Below, piece by piece: positions 45,693-58,589 of a DNA stretch of 64,000 nucleotides. The notes under the pieces are model-generated. The model saw nothing but the letters and a program-made list of their open reading frames with translations. It was not told where the DNA came from and made no database searches. Made by a program: the position numbers and the translations under genes. This stretch comes from Rhizomys pruinosus (taxonomy: Eukaryota > Chordata > Mammalia > Rodentia > Spalacidae): contig VZQC01007982.1 of NCBI GenBank assembly GCA_009823505.1, positions 2,619,150 through 2,683,149 of the forward strand, read 5' to 3'. Within the stretch, counting starts at the first letter, position 1; each line of letters starts with the position of its first letter.

Positions 45693-48075
45693 TTCAATGG
45701 GGTTTTGGGGATGGGTTGGGTATGTCTGGAAAGGCCAATAGGATCTGGAAGTACAAATATCATCTTACTATAGACCTAACAAAGAGTTGATCTAGGATTG
45801 AGACTTTAAAATGGTCATCATCTTTTCTGCCGAAGATCACCCTTTCCAACATGTCCTTCTGGTAGGTTTATTTTTCTTTTTCTTTCTTTTTCTGAGAGAG
45901 TGGCTTCATCCTATTGTCTTTTTCCCCAAGAGGCTGCCAGGTTCGGATGAACGAGAACACACTGCTGGGATGCCTGATATTTCTATCACCAGAAAGAATG
46001 GCATGAGGCAAATATGGAGACCTGCAGAGGGTAGCGGGAGCTGCCCTCAGCGCATTATGGGAAGGGAGGGCTGAGACCCCACTTATAATGGGAAATCACA
46101 AAGAAACGTGCTTGAGGGGATGACAGGAATAATCGAGAACAGCAGCATGCACAGAGTCCATTCTGTTCACTCATGGGTTTCTAAGAGCCGAACACATCTT
46201 CTTAAATGCTTATTTGGCAAGAAAACCCCTATTTGTAAAGAGACTTGTATAGAGAGAAGCAAGGGTGTATCCTTACCTATGGTTTTCTTTTTACCTTGCT
46301 GTAAAATAAATGCTTATGAATTTCCATACCACATACAGAGGGAACTGCCACATGTGAGTTTCTTTCACAGGTAATTGCTGTGCCTGTGACTCCTTAGCTT
46401 ATATGTACCACGGAGATGGCTTCCAAATAGAACCTGGAGAGAGGGACAGATTCACAGATGATGGCCAGAGATGGCTAGAAATTATAGATTGATGGAGGTC
46501 AGTAAGAAACTAGTTATTCAATATATCTCCTGGGGGCTAGAGCCAGACTTTTTGTGTGATTGCAAAATTACTTGTCGGTTTCATTAGGGTGAAAAGCAGT
46601 GCAGACTCATAAACATGGAATACAGATTGTTGCTTAAAATTTAGATGGACGTGTCAAGCAAACACTAAGAGAGAACGGCATTTAACAGTCTACTCATCAG
46701 AGAATCACTCCAATTTGTGGGCTAGAGGAATGGGACAAGGAGTTTTGCCGCAGTATTTGACACTGTGGATACACACATCCCAATGAAAATTCTGCAAATT
46801 ACTACTTCTAAGAAACCTGATATGCAGGCGGAACCCTTTACAATGCAAGGGAGCTGTCCCCACGTTCTGTGCTGAAATGCAGAACGGAGGCATTTCAACA
46901 TTTGAAATACCTCCACAGCATGAACTAGCGTGTGTTCTTGGCTCTGAGACCAGTTTCTGCTCAATCACACATGAACAGTGTGGACTTGAATGAATGCTTG
47001 TCCAACCACTAGAGAATTAAGGAATAAACATATTCTGTGAGCTTTCTCACTATGGTAGGGATATGCAGCAGTCTTCAGTCTTACTCAGGTCTTCTGTCAC
47101 TCCTAGGTACATGAAAGTCTTCCCATTGTCCTACAGATGGGAGGCTGTATTTCCAGACAGTGGGATATGTGTGCAAGTGATATGTGTAACTGCTGCACCA
47201 AACTATTTAAAGGACACGTGACTACCTAGCCTTCCCTTTACCTCACAGCAATCATAATATAAACTATGATTGAGAGATGGAGGAGTAAGAGGAAATCAGA
47301 TGGGATCTCAGATTCCCACCTAAAAAGGATTATTCCCATAGGAATTCTCAAACCAAAGGAACACACTTAGATGAAAGAGAACTAGAATGTCATGTGTTTT
47401 AAGTGTCAAGCATTTTCTAGTCTATCCTACCCCATCCTAAATGACATACTATCTTAGTCATGTTATTTGTCTACCAGAAAGTCCATTACAACAAAACCTA
47501 ATCTGATACCAAAGAAATCAAATAAATGCAGAATAAAGTTTTAAAAAATCTTCATTTGTGTTTAAAGAAGAGCAAGCATACCTGGCAATCCCACTCCCAA
47601 CAGTGGTAATTTGTTCATTGACTTAATTTTGACAGCTAGAAAGGATATTATTCGGAGGCTGAAATGCTTATTTGGCATAAAATTCCATTTCTTTAATTCT
47701 CTTTAAAATGCTCAAGGAACCCATGTTGGATCTCTGATGATCAAAGTTCTACTACATGGGAAGAATCCAGGTCAAGGCCAACATCACAGCCACAATGGGT
47801 GTGAGTATCAATCAGAAGCTAACGAGGATGAGAGCTGGTCAGGAGAGGTCACAGGTTGCCTTCTTAAGGGAGTAGTTTCATTGGAGAATCCAGACTACAG
47901 AAGGCTGGAGAAGGAAAGGTGAAGAAACGAAGGCAGACATTTAAACCACAGATTCAAATGTCTTTGGTGTTAAAGGAGAGAAACAGGGCTATAGGTAAAG
48001 AGAACAGACCAAAGTTGACTGTGAATGAAGATGAAGGTGAAACTACCAGATGACAGGAAGAAGAAAATTAAAAGA

Positions 48076-48168
48076 GGTCCCAGCACTCAGGAAACTAAGG
48101 CAAGATGGTCTTGGGTTCAAGGCTAGCCTGAGCTACATAATGAGAACCTGTTTAAAAAAATATGGACA
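48076..48168 (+). mobile_element. B1 SINE, 5' truncated
   Basis: CCCAGCACTCAGGAAACTAA, then GGTTCAAGGCTAGCCTGAGC, then an A-rich end. Confidence 0.7.
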
Positions 48169-48409
48169 GAAAAATCACTGGCATATTTGAAAGAGATAAG
48201 TTTCAGAGCTTATATAGAAAACACTTATTATAAAGTGTTGGTTACATGAAGGTGTAAAAAGATAGTCCTTCTGCATTTCTTACTGAATGACTGCCGTCAC
48301 TATACAACCAATTTATGGTAATCAAGAGATCCTTTAATCTCATATTTCTGTGTCTCTATTCCTACAGCCTTTTACGCTGGGCCCTTAATGCTGAGGAAGC
48401 TTCAAAATT

Positions 48410-48550
48410 AGCTTTATTCCTTACCAACTGAGTAACCACAAATAAATTATAATCAGTTTCTTCTCTGCAAAACTGAAATAAAATAACTACTTTTTCAGCA
48501 ATTTAGAAGATGAAATTAAATAAATACCTGGTATAGTAATAATAAAAACT
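48410..48550 (+). repeat. Possible MIR relic
   Basis: CTGAGTAACCACAAATAAAT, then AGTTTCTTCTCTGCAAAACT, then GATGAAATTAAATAAATACC fits a decayed MIR 3' half. Confidence 0.4.
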
Positions 48551-48895
48551 TAGACACTGTAACTCTAGATTTCTCAATCACTCTAATGATGTCAGAATGG
48601 TTTTGAAGATTGAGCCAGTCACTGTTTCACCCTTCTTAACTCAAGCCAAGGAATTTTTATTGTGCATGGAGTCAAGTCTAGGGTTCTTATTGACTTGGAA
48701 CTTGAGACATAGCCTATAATAATTCCTGCCTGACTGTTCAGTCTTCACAATTTCTCTTGCTCCAACCACAAATTCCTGATGGCTTTCTTAAAGACAGCTG
48801 CCAATATTGAAGCAGATAAGCCCACACTGTCAAGAGAAAAAGTCTCCTTTTTGTTTTCAGAAGGGGTTGCTTATGTGAGTAAGAAATTTTAATTG

Positions 48896-49140
48896 GGGCT
48901 GGAGAGATTGCCTAGTGGTTAAGAGCACCGACTGCTCTTGCAGAGGACCCGGGTTTGAGCCGCAGCACCCACATGGCAGCTGAGAACCATCTGTAACTCC
49001 AATTCCAGGAGAACTCCAGTTCTAGGGGAATCCGACACCCTCTCTGACCTCCGCGGCATTGCACGACACGGGTGCACAAACCTACATGCAGACAGTACAT
49101 TCATACAAATAAGTAAATAAATAAATAAATAAAATTTAAA
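48896..49140 (+). mobile_element. B2 SINE, young, with internal duplication
   Basis: GGGGCTGGAGAGATTGCCTA head, AAATAAATAAATAAATAAA tail and target duplication AAGAAATTTTAATT on both sides. The segment AACTCCAATTCCAGGAG is repeated at once as AACTCCAGTTCTAGGGG, a tandem duplication shared with the copies at 50078, 50371 and 59380. Confidence 0.93.
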
Positions 49141-49170
49141 AAAGAAATTTTAATTAATGAATGAGCATTT

Positions 49171-49356
49171 TATTTATTTATTTATTTATTTATATATTTA
49201 TTTATTTTTTGGTCTTTTCGAGACAGCGTCTCCCTATAGTCCCAGCTGTCCTGGAACTTACTCTGTAGACCAGGCTGGCCTTGAACTCACAAAGATCCAC
49301 CTGCCTCTGCCTCCTGAGTGCTAGGATTAAGGGCATGCACCACCTCACCCGGCTAT
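49171..49356 (-). mobile_element. B1 SINE with expanded TTTA tail
   Basis: (TTTA)n, then CTTTTCGAGACAGCGTCTCC, ending CACCACCTCACCCGGC. Target duplication ATGAGCATTTTA / ATGACCATTTTA. Confidence 0.9.
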
Positions 49357-49904
49357 GACCATTTTAAAAGGAAACCAAAAGGCACTCAAGATGCGTCTTT
49401 AATTTATAGAGGACCATTACATAATAGAGCTCTATGTGGGAGAAGAATAGAGCCTCAGTAGCTTCCACTCATTATTCCCAGTAGCTATTCCAGGGGTGGG
49501 GTTGAAGCTTCCTCAGGTGGACGTCTCCAGGGAGCAACTAACTCAGACAAGACCAGGGTCTTACACATCTTTTGGGACCACCTGGCATGGCGATTATCCA
49601 ATCAGCACAGTTCAGTGACTAAGAAGATAAGTTTTCAAGGTTGAATCTATCTTTATCCTTGATGAGCTGTGTAATCTCCCAGAGGATGGTAACCTTCTCT
49701 GGCCTTGGTTGCTCATTCTATGAGATAGGCCCAAACCTTGCCACAGATTGGGAAAGAGGATTTAAAATTCACATATCTGACAAAAGATTGGTTTTCAGAA
49801 TATATAACTACCTCTCAGAACTCAGAACAATAAGAAAACGACATGATTTTTAAGGCAAAAACATCAGACACTTTATCAAAGAAGATACATTGATGTCAAA
49901 TAAA

Positions 49905-50064
49905 CATCTATGTGAGTCTGTGCCCTATCTGTGCAGGTACCCGTGGAGGCCATGTCAGATCCTCTGGAGCTGGAATTACAGGTGGTTGTGAGCCATCCGA
50001 AATGGATACTGGTCTTGTGGAAAAGCAGGAAATGCTTTTAACCTCTGAGCCACCTCTCAAGCTC
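49905..50064 (-). mobile_element. B2/B3-family SINE, old
   Basis: TCTGGAGCTGGAATTACAGG, then TGAGCCACCTCTCAAGCTCC. Diverged; a younger B2 landed at its right end. Confidence 0.6.
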
Positions 50065-50076
50065 CATCAATAGCTT

Positions 50077-50077
<1 letters not shown>

Positions 50078-50127
<50 letters not shown>

Positions 50128-50347
50128 TTTTGATGTACGAATGTACTTTCTGCATGCAGGTCTGTGCACCCGTGTGGTGCAATGCCGCGGAGGTCAGAAG
50201 AGGGTGTCGGATTCCCCTGGAACTGGAGTTCTCCTGGAATTGGAGTTACAGACGGTTCTCAGCCACCATGTGGGTGCTGGGGATCGAACCCGGGTCCTCT
50301 GCAAGAGCAGTCGGTGCTCTTAACCGCTAGGCCATCTCTCCAGTCCC
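50078..50347 (-). mobile_element. B2 SINE, young, with internal duplication
   Basis: (TTTA)n tail at left, AACCCGGGTCCTCTGCAAGA, then GCCATCTCTCCAGTCCC head at right. The target duplication CCATCAATAGCTTTT is at about 50064 and 50346. It carries the internal AACTCCAGTTCCAGGAG-type duplication and stands head to head with the next B2. Confidence 0.94.
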
Positions 50348-50370
50348 ATCAATAGCTTTTTAAAACAACA

Positions 50371-50646
50371 GGGCTGGAGAGATGGCCTAGCGGTTAAGAG
50401 CGCCGACCGCTCTTACAGAGGACCTGGGTTCGATCCCCAGCACCCACATGGCGGCCGAGAACCGTCTGAGATTCCAGTTCCAGGAGAACTCCAGTTCCAG
50501 GGGAATCCGACGCCCTCTTCTGACCTCCGCGGCATTGCACGACACGGGTGCACAGACCTGCATGCAGACAGTACATTCATACACATACAAAAATAAATAA
50601 AAAATTAAAAAAAAAACAAATACATACATAAATAAGTAAATAAATC
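50371..50646 (+). mobile_element. B2 SINE, young, with internal duplication
   Basis: GGGCTGGAGAGATGGCCTAG head, GGTTCGATCCCCAGC B box, internal tandem duplication, then a long A-rich tail. Opposite orientation to the B2 ending at 50347, 23 bp away. Confidence 0.93.
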
Positions 50647-50947
50647 CAACAATACTAAGTGTTGGCGATGATGAAAAGCATTTGGGATTCCCACGCGTTG
50701 CTGAAGAGAAGGTAACAGGCAGGCAGCCTGAAGAAAGTTCACCAGTTTGGTGTACTCTGAGTTGACAGCTGTGATCACATGGTAACCCTCACAAGAGTAT
50801 CTACAGGAACTCTGTTCATAAACACTGATGAATAGGAAACTGAGGTGTACCCATATCACAGAACGTGTGTCAGTGATAAAAAAGGAACAACACTATAGGT
50901 GAATGTTAAACACCATGACTGAGTGAAATAAGTCAGATATGCATGTT

Positions 50948-50992
50948 AGGCAAGTGTCCTGCTACTGGGCTAGATCCCCTGCCCTGCAGGTA
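50948..50992 (-). mobile_element. ID-like SINE fragment
   Basis: GCATGTTAGGCAAGTGTCCT, then ACTGGGCTAGATCCCCTGCC is the complement of an ID head. Confidence 0.5.
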
Positions 50993-51174
50993 ATTTTAGA
51001 CAATACCTTTAATAACTTTAATGTATGAAAGAAAATAAATTTTCTATTGTGGGATCTTTTGGTTACTTGAAAAGTTTTGAATTGGGGGCATTTGGTACTT
51101 TTTAACTTTCAGATTAGCATTATTCAATCTGTAATCACAGTCATAATCATTGGGAAAAAAATAATATGGAGAAG

Positions 51175-51475
51175 GATGAAGAGATGGCTCAGTGGGTAAA
51201 GTTCTTGTTGTGCAAGAGGAACTGAGTTCAGATCTTCAGCATCCATGTAAAAGCTGGGCAAGCTGTACATCAGTAACCCCAGCACTGGAGGGCAGGGCAG
51301 GTAAGTTTCCTGGGCTCCATAGCCTTCTAATCTATGTGGCCAGCCTTGTCAAATTGCTGAGCTCCAGGTTCAATAGGAGACTGTGTCAAAAAATAAGGTG
51401 GAGAGCTGCAGGGACAGTACCTGGCTTCTGTATGCACAATGCCTAGACAAGCTCACCTCCACAGATATGTGCATA

Positions 51476-51478
<3 letters not shown>
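51175..51478 (+). mobile_element. B4-family SINE
   Basis: GAGATGGCTCAGTGGGTAAA, AAGCTGGGCAAGCTGTACAT, then GTGTCAAAAAATAAGGTGGA, leading into a CA tail. Confidence 0.8.

Positions 51479-51523
<45 letters not shown>
51477..51523. repeat. (CA)n microsatellite
   Basis: About 23 CA dinucleotides; the expanded tail of the preceding B4. Confidence 0.97.
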
Positions 51524-51525
<2 letters not shown>

Positions 51526-52537
51526 TGGGATCCCTTATACCCATCACTCAGTCTCCACCAATGGTTACATCTTACAAAACCAGAGAATAATATCAAATAA
51601 AGGAAGCCGCATTGGCATAAACTGATTCTGGTTTGATGTTTGATGTCACTTTGTCACATGCGTAGATTCCTGTATTCACCACTCAGAACTGGAAATCATG
51701 TATAAACCACAACTTCAATGTATCTAGCAAAAGACAGAAAGGCCAACCCATCATCCTCTGCCAGAACCATGGCACCGCGTCACCCTCAGATCTCATTACT
51801 GCTGCTGTGTCTTCCCGCATCATTTGTCTCCTGTGTTTGGGGTGCCAGGATAATAAAGAAAGGCTGTTCTGTGTGATAAACACAGAAAGGAGGGGAAGGG
51901 CCTCTTCTTTCCTATGACCCTTGCCTGTCTCTATCCTGGATAGATTAGATTAAAAAGAAATCCCCACACCTGGGCCCAGGACAGCTCAGAACTACTGGAG
52001 CAATGTTCAGAAATCTCCCGGAGACATCAGCATGGACTCCCATTTGTTCCTGTGTCTTCTCTCTGCATGGTCTTTCTGTTATTTACACTTGCTCGTTTCT
52101 CTGTATAGAATCTTTTCCTTAACAGCTATCCAGTAACCAGCTCCCATGCCTTTCCAACAACCTCTTGGGCCACCTGGCTTACCCTGCCCATTTGTAATGT
52201 CAATGTCTTTCTATCATGTGACTGTTTTCTTTCCATCAGAGCATGTCATGAAAAGACACTACTATAGTAACTGAGTCTCTGGCTTGCTCCTTACCTCCCC
52301 CAGGTCCCCTCCAGACCATAAAGTACTCATAGCTCATGAGCCTTGAGTTCCTTGCCGCTTGGCTCCCACAATTCATCCTGTGGATCTGAGTTGACAATTC
52401 TGAAATGGACCCTTTCTCCGCAAGATGAGCTCCTCTCCCACCTCCACTTTCATTGTCTTTCCTCCTTTCTTTATTTTAAATTCTAGTTATGTCCCTTTAT
52501 ATACCTCCCCTGGGATTTAAAATGAAGAGTCTAAGGG

Positions 52538-52612
52538 TGGAGAATGTACCCTAGTGGTAGAGAACTTCCTTAGCATGCGTGAGACTCTGGGGTACATTCC
52601 CCACATGGTGAA
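52538..52612 (+). mobile_element. ID SINE
   Basis: GGTGGAGAATGTACCCTAGT, then GGTAGAGAACTTCCTTAGCA, then GGGGTACATTCCCCAC matches the BC1/ID head with both promoter boxes decayed. Confidence 0.75.
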
Positions 52613-53129
52613 AATATTAAACAGCAGGAAGAAGAGTCCTTGGGTTTGCGGGGTGCTCAGGAGCCAAGCCCAGAAGGGAGGCCTCGCACTCAGTTGCCTC
52701 TAGGCTATTATTCATGAAGCACACTTCAGCCAATAGGAAAGGCTTCCCAGGAAACCCACAGGCTCCTCACCCTCCCTATACCTGCCCTTTGCCCCATTCC
52801 AATCTAGTTAGTCCTGCTATTATTATTATTTCTGCAGAGTGGCATAAAGCCCTGAATTCTACATATTTTTAAGGGAGCTAGGAGATGGAAAGGAAGAAAA
52901 GACTGATTATTTATCAAGGAAAAGACATTTCTCCTTTCTCTGGTCAGCCAGGTGGATTTTCTGAACTCATTTCTGCACTGGAAATGGAGCTGCTGCTTCT
53001 GAAATGAGCCCCCTGTGTTGGCAGTGGGGTCTGCTTTTATGGCGAGTGGGTAATAGCATTTCCTGATTTATGAATTGGCATGGGGGGAGGTGCTGAACCC
53101 CTGGATGGGCTCATCAGGGGGAAAGCAGT

Positions 53130-53420
53130 CATATAAATACTCCTGTCACAGAAAATTATTTTTCTCACTTTGATTTTTAAAAAAATCTTTCTTTTGTGTA
53201 GAGGTGGGATTTAGGAGCCTAGAATAGGAAGAGGATATAGTTCCCTTTTTTCATAAAGCAAAAATGCTCAGACATTCTCCAGAAACAGCATCTTGCTTTG
53301 AAGACAATTACCAGATGGTTTAATTATTTGAGGGGTTCTTAGTGCTTTGGCTTAAAGCCAAAGTCACGGTCTTGGCCTGCAGGGACATGGAGGGTGTTCA
53401 TCTGGTGAGTTTAGCCGAGA
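53130..53420. promoter_or_regulatory. Candidate conserved noncoding element
   Basis: Repeat-free stretch with AGAAAATTATTTTTCTC, GAAGACAATTACCAGATGG, GGTTTAATTATTTG and TGGCTTAAAGCCAAAG (a near-palindrome). Inferred enhancer-like sequence. Confidence 0.3.
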
Positions 53421-54131
53421 CTATATTTGGGATTTTATTTTCAATTGGTTAAGAGAAGGCTATTTTGTGTTAAGTTCCTTCCATCTTCCTCAGATCAGAG
53501 CAGGGACTCATTTAAGTGAATCAAATACTTATTAGGAATCTGCAAGGTACAAATAAATTACCAGCCAGGTCCCCCAGTGAGGGGGGCAGGTCGCAAGACA
53601 AACAGGAGAGCTGAGCTTTGCCCTACAGAAGCATTTAGCCTAGGGCATGTGTGGAGTAAGGAAGACTTGGTACAGACCACAGGCTCAGAAAACTGCGTGG
53701 AATTTCCCTGGGGATATGATTCTCAGGGTGTCCTGGACAGATAATTAAAGCAGACACTCAGGAGGGAGGCTGCACACCAGGTGGTTACACAGAGCATGGA
53801 AAATTGTTGGCAGTGTATATTTTATGTATTTAAGGTTTTTATTTTCAATAAACACATAACCTCCCTGTGGATGAAAAGCCTGTTGTAGAATTCTTTATGC
53901 CCATCCTTTGGGTAGGAGAAGCCACATCCTTTTTCTATCAAAGACATGGTAGTTTATATTTTTGACTTTCTTTAAATTATGCCACCCTACCTCTGTGGCA
54001 AACACAGCCATAGACTATATGTAAATCAAGGGGGTAACCAGCTCCTCTAGTAAATGGATTATATGCAGATGCAGAATTGAATGGAAAAGATATCACCGAG
54101 TGACAAGTGATTTTCTTAAAAAAATAAAGTG

Positions 54132-54286
54132 GCCGGGCGTGATGGCGCATGCTTTTAATCCTAGCACTTGGGAGGCAGAGGCAGGCGGATCTCTGTGAGT
54201 TCAAGGCCAGCCTGGTCTACAGAGTGAGTTCTAGGATAGCCAGAGCTACAGGGAGACCCTGTCTCAAAAAGACCAAAAAATTAAAA
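54132..54286 (+). mobile_element. B1 SINE, young
   Basis: GGCCGGGCGTGATGGCGCAT to CCCTGTCTCAAAAAGACC with a long A-rich tail. The duplication AAAAAAATAAAGTGG flanks both sides. Confidence 0.95.
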
Positions 54287-55659
54287 AAAAAAAATAAAGT
54301 GGGAAAATGTGAATTCCTAAACATATTTTGGAATTAACATACAGTTTATTCTCATAAGTCATAATTTTGATGCATATGTGATGATTATATAGGCATATGT
54401 TGGAGCAATACAAAGGGGAGGGAAAAACAACAACATAAAGACTGGGTCAAAAAACTGAATGATACAGTTAAACTCTACCCCAAACGACAAGTCTCTTCAG
54501 GGAAAAACTTTGAAAAAAGACTGAGAGAAAGATGCAAGACATGTACGGCAGAAGGCATGAACTGGGGTGGGGTGGGGGGCAGGGAGAGGGGAATGTGTCT
54601 AAATTGGACTGAAAGATAATGAATGCAATACACATTTCATCAAAGTATTTTAAAAAAAATCAGACCTGACCAAACAAAGTAAATAAATGCAGAACGTGTT
54701 ACAAGAGTGATTTTTCCAGGCAGAAAGGTCCCCATATTCATGTCCCAAACAAGTTACTGGATAATGTATGAAGCAGTGTGTCCCTTATATGCAACCTCCA
54801 GGTTTTGGAATCACTTTCTAGTATTCAAGAGAATAGGTAGACGTTATATTTTTTTCTCATGACACCAGGCTTCAGGAACAATTAAGAGAAATGTTTTCTC
54901 TTCTCATTTCAAGCCTTAGAGTGATATCTGAGTGACTAGAGAGCAGGATTCTTCTAGTAGGTGTGACTTGGTGGGATAGAGCCAGTATAGGCTGTTAAAC
55001 TCTGCCTAGCTACTATGTTTAATCAATGAATTTCTATTCATTCCTCTAATTTCTGTCTTTGTTTCATGGCAGAATAAACTCCAAATTCCAGGGTTCAACT
55101 AAATGCCTGCCACTGAGTCCATGCATGGCCAAAAATCATCCTTGGTATCATCAGTCAATGCCAAGTAGTTAATAATGACCAGCCTCTGCGCTAATGGTCC
55201 AAGGTAGGGGTCCTTGGGGAGGCAAAGACTCTTGGAGAGAGACTTACAGCTGCATGAAGCGGGGGAGATAATGGTTTAGCAAGATACACTTCTGCTGGCC
55301 ACCTTCAAGGGCATATCCACCCATGCTCAGCTCTTTAGAAAGGTAGTAATTAGTTCTTTTTTTCCATTCAGTGCACATGGTGAATGCAGCAGGATTTGGC
55401 ATTTGGAGAACCATTGGAGTCTGTCCCTCTCATCTCAGCTTGCCCTAGGTTTATGTCTATAACTAAGAAATAACAAGACTGAGAGGCTGTTTGGGGGCCG
55501 TGGGGACTCAGCTCCCACAGAGACAAAAGAGACTTTCAAGCATGAGGGCTTTAGGCAAGGAGAAGAGATTGCAAAGTAAACGTTCATCACCAGTAGCTTG
55601 GCTCCGTCCCCTAGACCACACAGCACTGCTTGAAAACTGCACGTGGCAGCTACAAGCAC

Positions 55660-55740
55660 TAAATAGTAAGCTCCCAGAGGGCTCTGACTTGCCTTGTGCA
55701 TCTGTGGGTGTTCCCAGCACCGAATCCTGCATGGAATTGT
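55660..55740 (+). repeat. L2 LINE 3' end relic
   Basis: AATAGTAAGCTCCCAGAGGG, then CTTGCCTTGTGCATCTGTGG, then TTCCCAGCACCGAATCC is the L2 terminal order. Confidence 0.6.
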
Positions 55741-56399
55741 AGGAACAAAAATTTCCAAGGCTGCACAGTATGATGTGATCATACAGACAGTGCTTCCAAC
55801 TGTGGAGTGGTGGCACACTGCGATGGGTCAAAGCTGTGCTGCCATCTTGATCCTATCAGCCAGTGGGACAACTGGAAATTGTTTGGAGAAGACAATGCTC
55901 TAAGAACCTGATCCCCGGTGGTCTTCGAGAGACCTCCGTCTCCTCACTGAACTATACAAATAAATTCATTTTCACATGTGTCTTCTTGAAGTAACAGGTT
56001 GGAAAGCTTTGATCTAGTCCACAAATGAAGGAAAAAAGACTCAGAAGTCAGGAACTCGCAGAAAGACAAACCTGAATCCCGCCACTTGACTGAGTGCCCA
56101 GGCCTTATGGGCCACCGCTGTCTATGAAACTATCTGCAAAGAACTGTTCAAGCTAAATGTTGAAATTAAGAACTCACCTAAATGAAAATGAGCAGAAGGA
56201 TAGATAATGACATCAGCATGGCTTGAAACGTGAGTTAGATGCTCATAACCAAGGCCAATGGACTAGTGATGTATGCAAGGAGTTCTCCTGAGACCAGCAC
56301 CTTTCATTCTGTCAGAAGCTCATGCTAGAGAGATATTTTACATTGTAACTTGGGACAAACATGAATGCACTATACAGTTACACAAATAGTACTTACCCT

Positions 56400-56530
56400 T
56401 ACCATGTTTGATTTTATTTTATCCCATTTGAAATGAAATTCTGCCCATGACCCTTTAAATTGATTTCATGACCCACTAAATTGATTTCTTGAACCACTGT
56501 GTCCTGTCCAGCAGCTTAAAAAACACTGGC
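56400..56530. repeat. Possible hAT-type DNA transposon relic
   Basis: CCATGACCCTTTAAATTGAT and TCATGACCCACTAAATTGAT (repeated) recall the gtgggtcatgaaatcaattta motif of mammalian hAT non-autonomous elements. Family not fixed. Confidence 0.35.
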
Positions 56531-57529
56531 CTGACCCTATTCCACCTTTTCCTCCCTCTTCAGAGCCTGGCAGAACAGGGGTGAATGTGGAGATGAATGG
56601 GGCAGGGATGGGGAGATTGAGCTACGAATGAAGAGGAAGAGTGGAGGGATACCACAAGATAATATAAGGTCGAATGGTGGGGGAGAACAGGAAGAAAAAT
56701 GAATGAAAAATGGGAACGCTAATGAGAAAAGGCAGCGCTGGACTGATAGACATATTGATGGCCACTGTCCTCAAGCTTCCTGATCATTCTGGACACAGGT
56801 ATTCCCACTGGTGTCAATAACCAAAGCCTGATAATGCTGCCTGCTTAACTGGAGATGAATCTGTCAGCCCTGCCTAATTCCTTTTACTCACCCCCCAGAG
56901 ATAATCCCCATGTATTGTTCAGGTATCTTGAGTCTCCAAAGATCTAGAAGGCATTGGTTAAATACCCAGAAAAAAGGAAACTGACCATATTCACTCTTCC
57001 CATTCTGATTCGAGGTGACTCTATGAACTTCCGAGAGCAACAGCTAGATAGAAAATAAATTCTTGGTACATACGAGACAGTAAAATTCAGAGATAGAAGT
57101 GAAAGTCAGAGATAAGATTAATTTATAATGAAGCTTCAAATGAATAGATAGTGATGATCAGAGGTCTCTAAATAGTCTGGACTCCTGATTGATCAACATG
57201 TCTGTGCATACAAGCTTCTCCAACTGGTCTATGGGAACCTTGGGTTGTTCAAAATTTGGACATAGATACTTGCAAAATGCACCAATTACCTGATTGTATG
57301 ACATAATGAGTGACATCAATGCTATCTGCAAACAACTGTGTCATTGTATTGTAGAATCCCTTAAAAAAATAAATAAATTAAAAAAAATAAATAGCTTTGA
57401 TTACAGCTCTATAATAAAAATACTTTGAACATGCATATATATTTATAAGGAATATATATCCTGCTTATTAGAACCATGACGTTATTAAAATTACCGAAAA
57501 ATAGGAAATAAAGGAATAAGATATATAAA

Positions 57530-57780
57530 TGAATAAAGAAAATGTGGTATGCTCAGGCACAAAAAATTAAATTATGTAATTTTCAGGAAAATTAGTAGAA
57601 CTAGAGATTATCATGTTAAGCAAAATAAGCCAGTTCAGAAAGACAAATGCCATTTTTTTACATGCAGGATCAAATTTGAAGTATACCCCCATATATTATA
57701 TATACATATATATTTCAAACCACACATGTACATATATATAACACATATGCATATATATTACATATATACATATATATGTA
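57530..57780 (+). mobile_element. Rodent-type L1 3' fragment with TA-rich end
   Basis: GAAAATGTGGTATGCTCAGG, then TAGTAGAACTAGAGATTATC, then CAGTTCAGAAAGACAAATGC follows the L1 3' UTR order. It runs into an AT repeat at 57690-57784. Confidence 0.65.
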
Positions 57781-57781
57781 T

Positions 57782-57815
57782 ATAGGCCCTTTCTATGGAA
57801 GTAGAAAGGGCCTAT
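57782..57815. repeat. 14-bp perfect hairpin
   Basis: ATAGGCCCTTTCTA (57782-57795) is the exact reverse complement of 57802-57815, with a TGGAAG loop, next to the AT repeat. Confidence 0.9.
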
Positions 57816-58589
57816 GTGAGAGGAGAAAATGGACCAATAGGAGGGGGAGAACACGAGAACGTGATGAGGTAAAATGGCAATGCTGGGCATGTGGCATCAT
57901 GGTGGAGCCCTTGCCAACATGCGCCCAGCAGCCCCAACACCAAACTCCCCCAAAGCTACACAAAAGTAAAATGGCATCTTAATTTTTATGAATGAATAGC
58001 ACAAACATTTTACTATCACCAAGAAAATTATACTGGTGAGAATATGTGTTATGGTTCTTTTTTTTTTTTTTTCAGAAGAAATCTTTGTTTAGCACTTAGC
58101 AATACAAAATTCTAACATCTGGGGTTCAATTTATTTCAATAGTCTGTTTCAATGGCTGCCACATGGAAGGAGGGCACCTCATATAGACACCGAGATGCCA
58201 AAACTGGCACTGTTGGCTAAGCTAACTCGAGATATTTTACTTTTAGTCTCATGAACCAATTAGGTGAAGACTGTTGCTGGGAGTTGGCTAGTAGATTCTC
58301 ATCTTTCCTGATGTCAATCAGTTGTTCTTACTCATTGGAAGATGCTGAGTATATATATTTAACAAATAAACCCGAACTCTGCAACTCATTTGGAAGAGGT
58401 TTAAGTAGGTAGAAGACTTTGTGCCTAACTTTTCAAAGTTTTAGGTATAATTTTTTCAAGTTTCATACTCATTATCCACAACAAAATCACATCATGATAA
58501 AAATATTTTCAAACATTCTTCTCTCCCCCCAAAAATATGATCTCCCCATGCAGTCTCTCTGTCGAAATGTATCTGCTTCCTCACTCATT

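Noticed and set aside
48912..50629. Several similar ORFs with a shared Cys-rich peptide
   Set aside because: They recur because they are frames of B2 SINE copies, also seen at 59362-59580. Not a gene family.
55435..55831. Overlapping ORFs of 107-127 residues on the minus strand
   Set aside because: No recognisable domain, and part of the region is an L2 3' end. Chance open frames in intron sequence.
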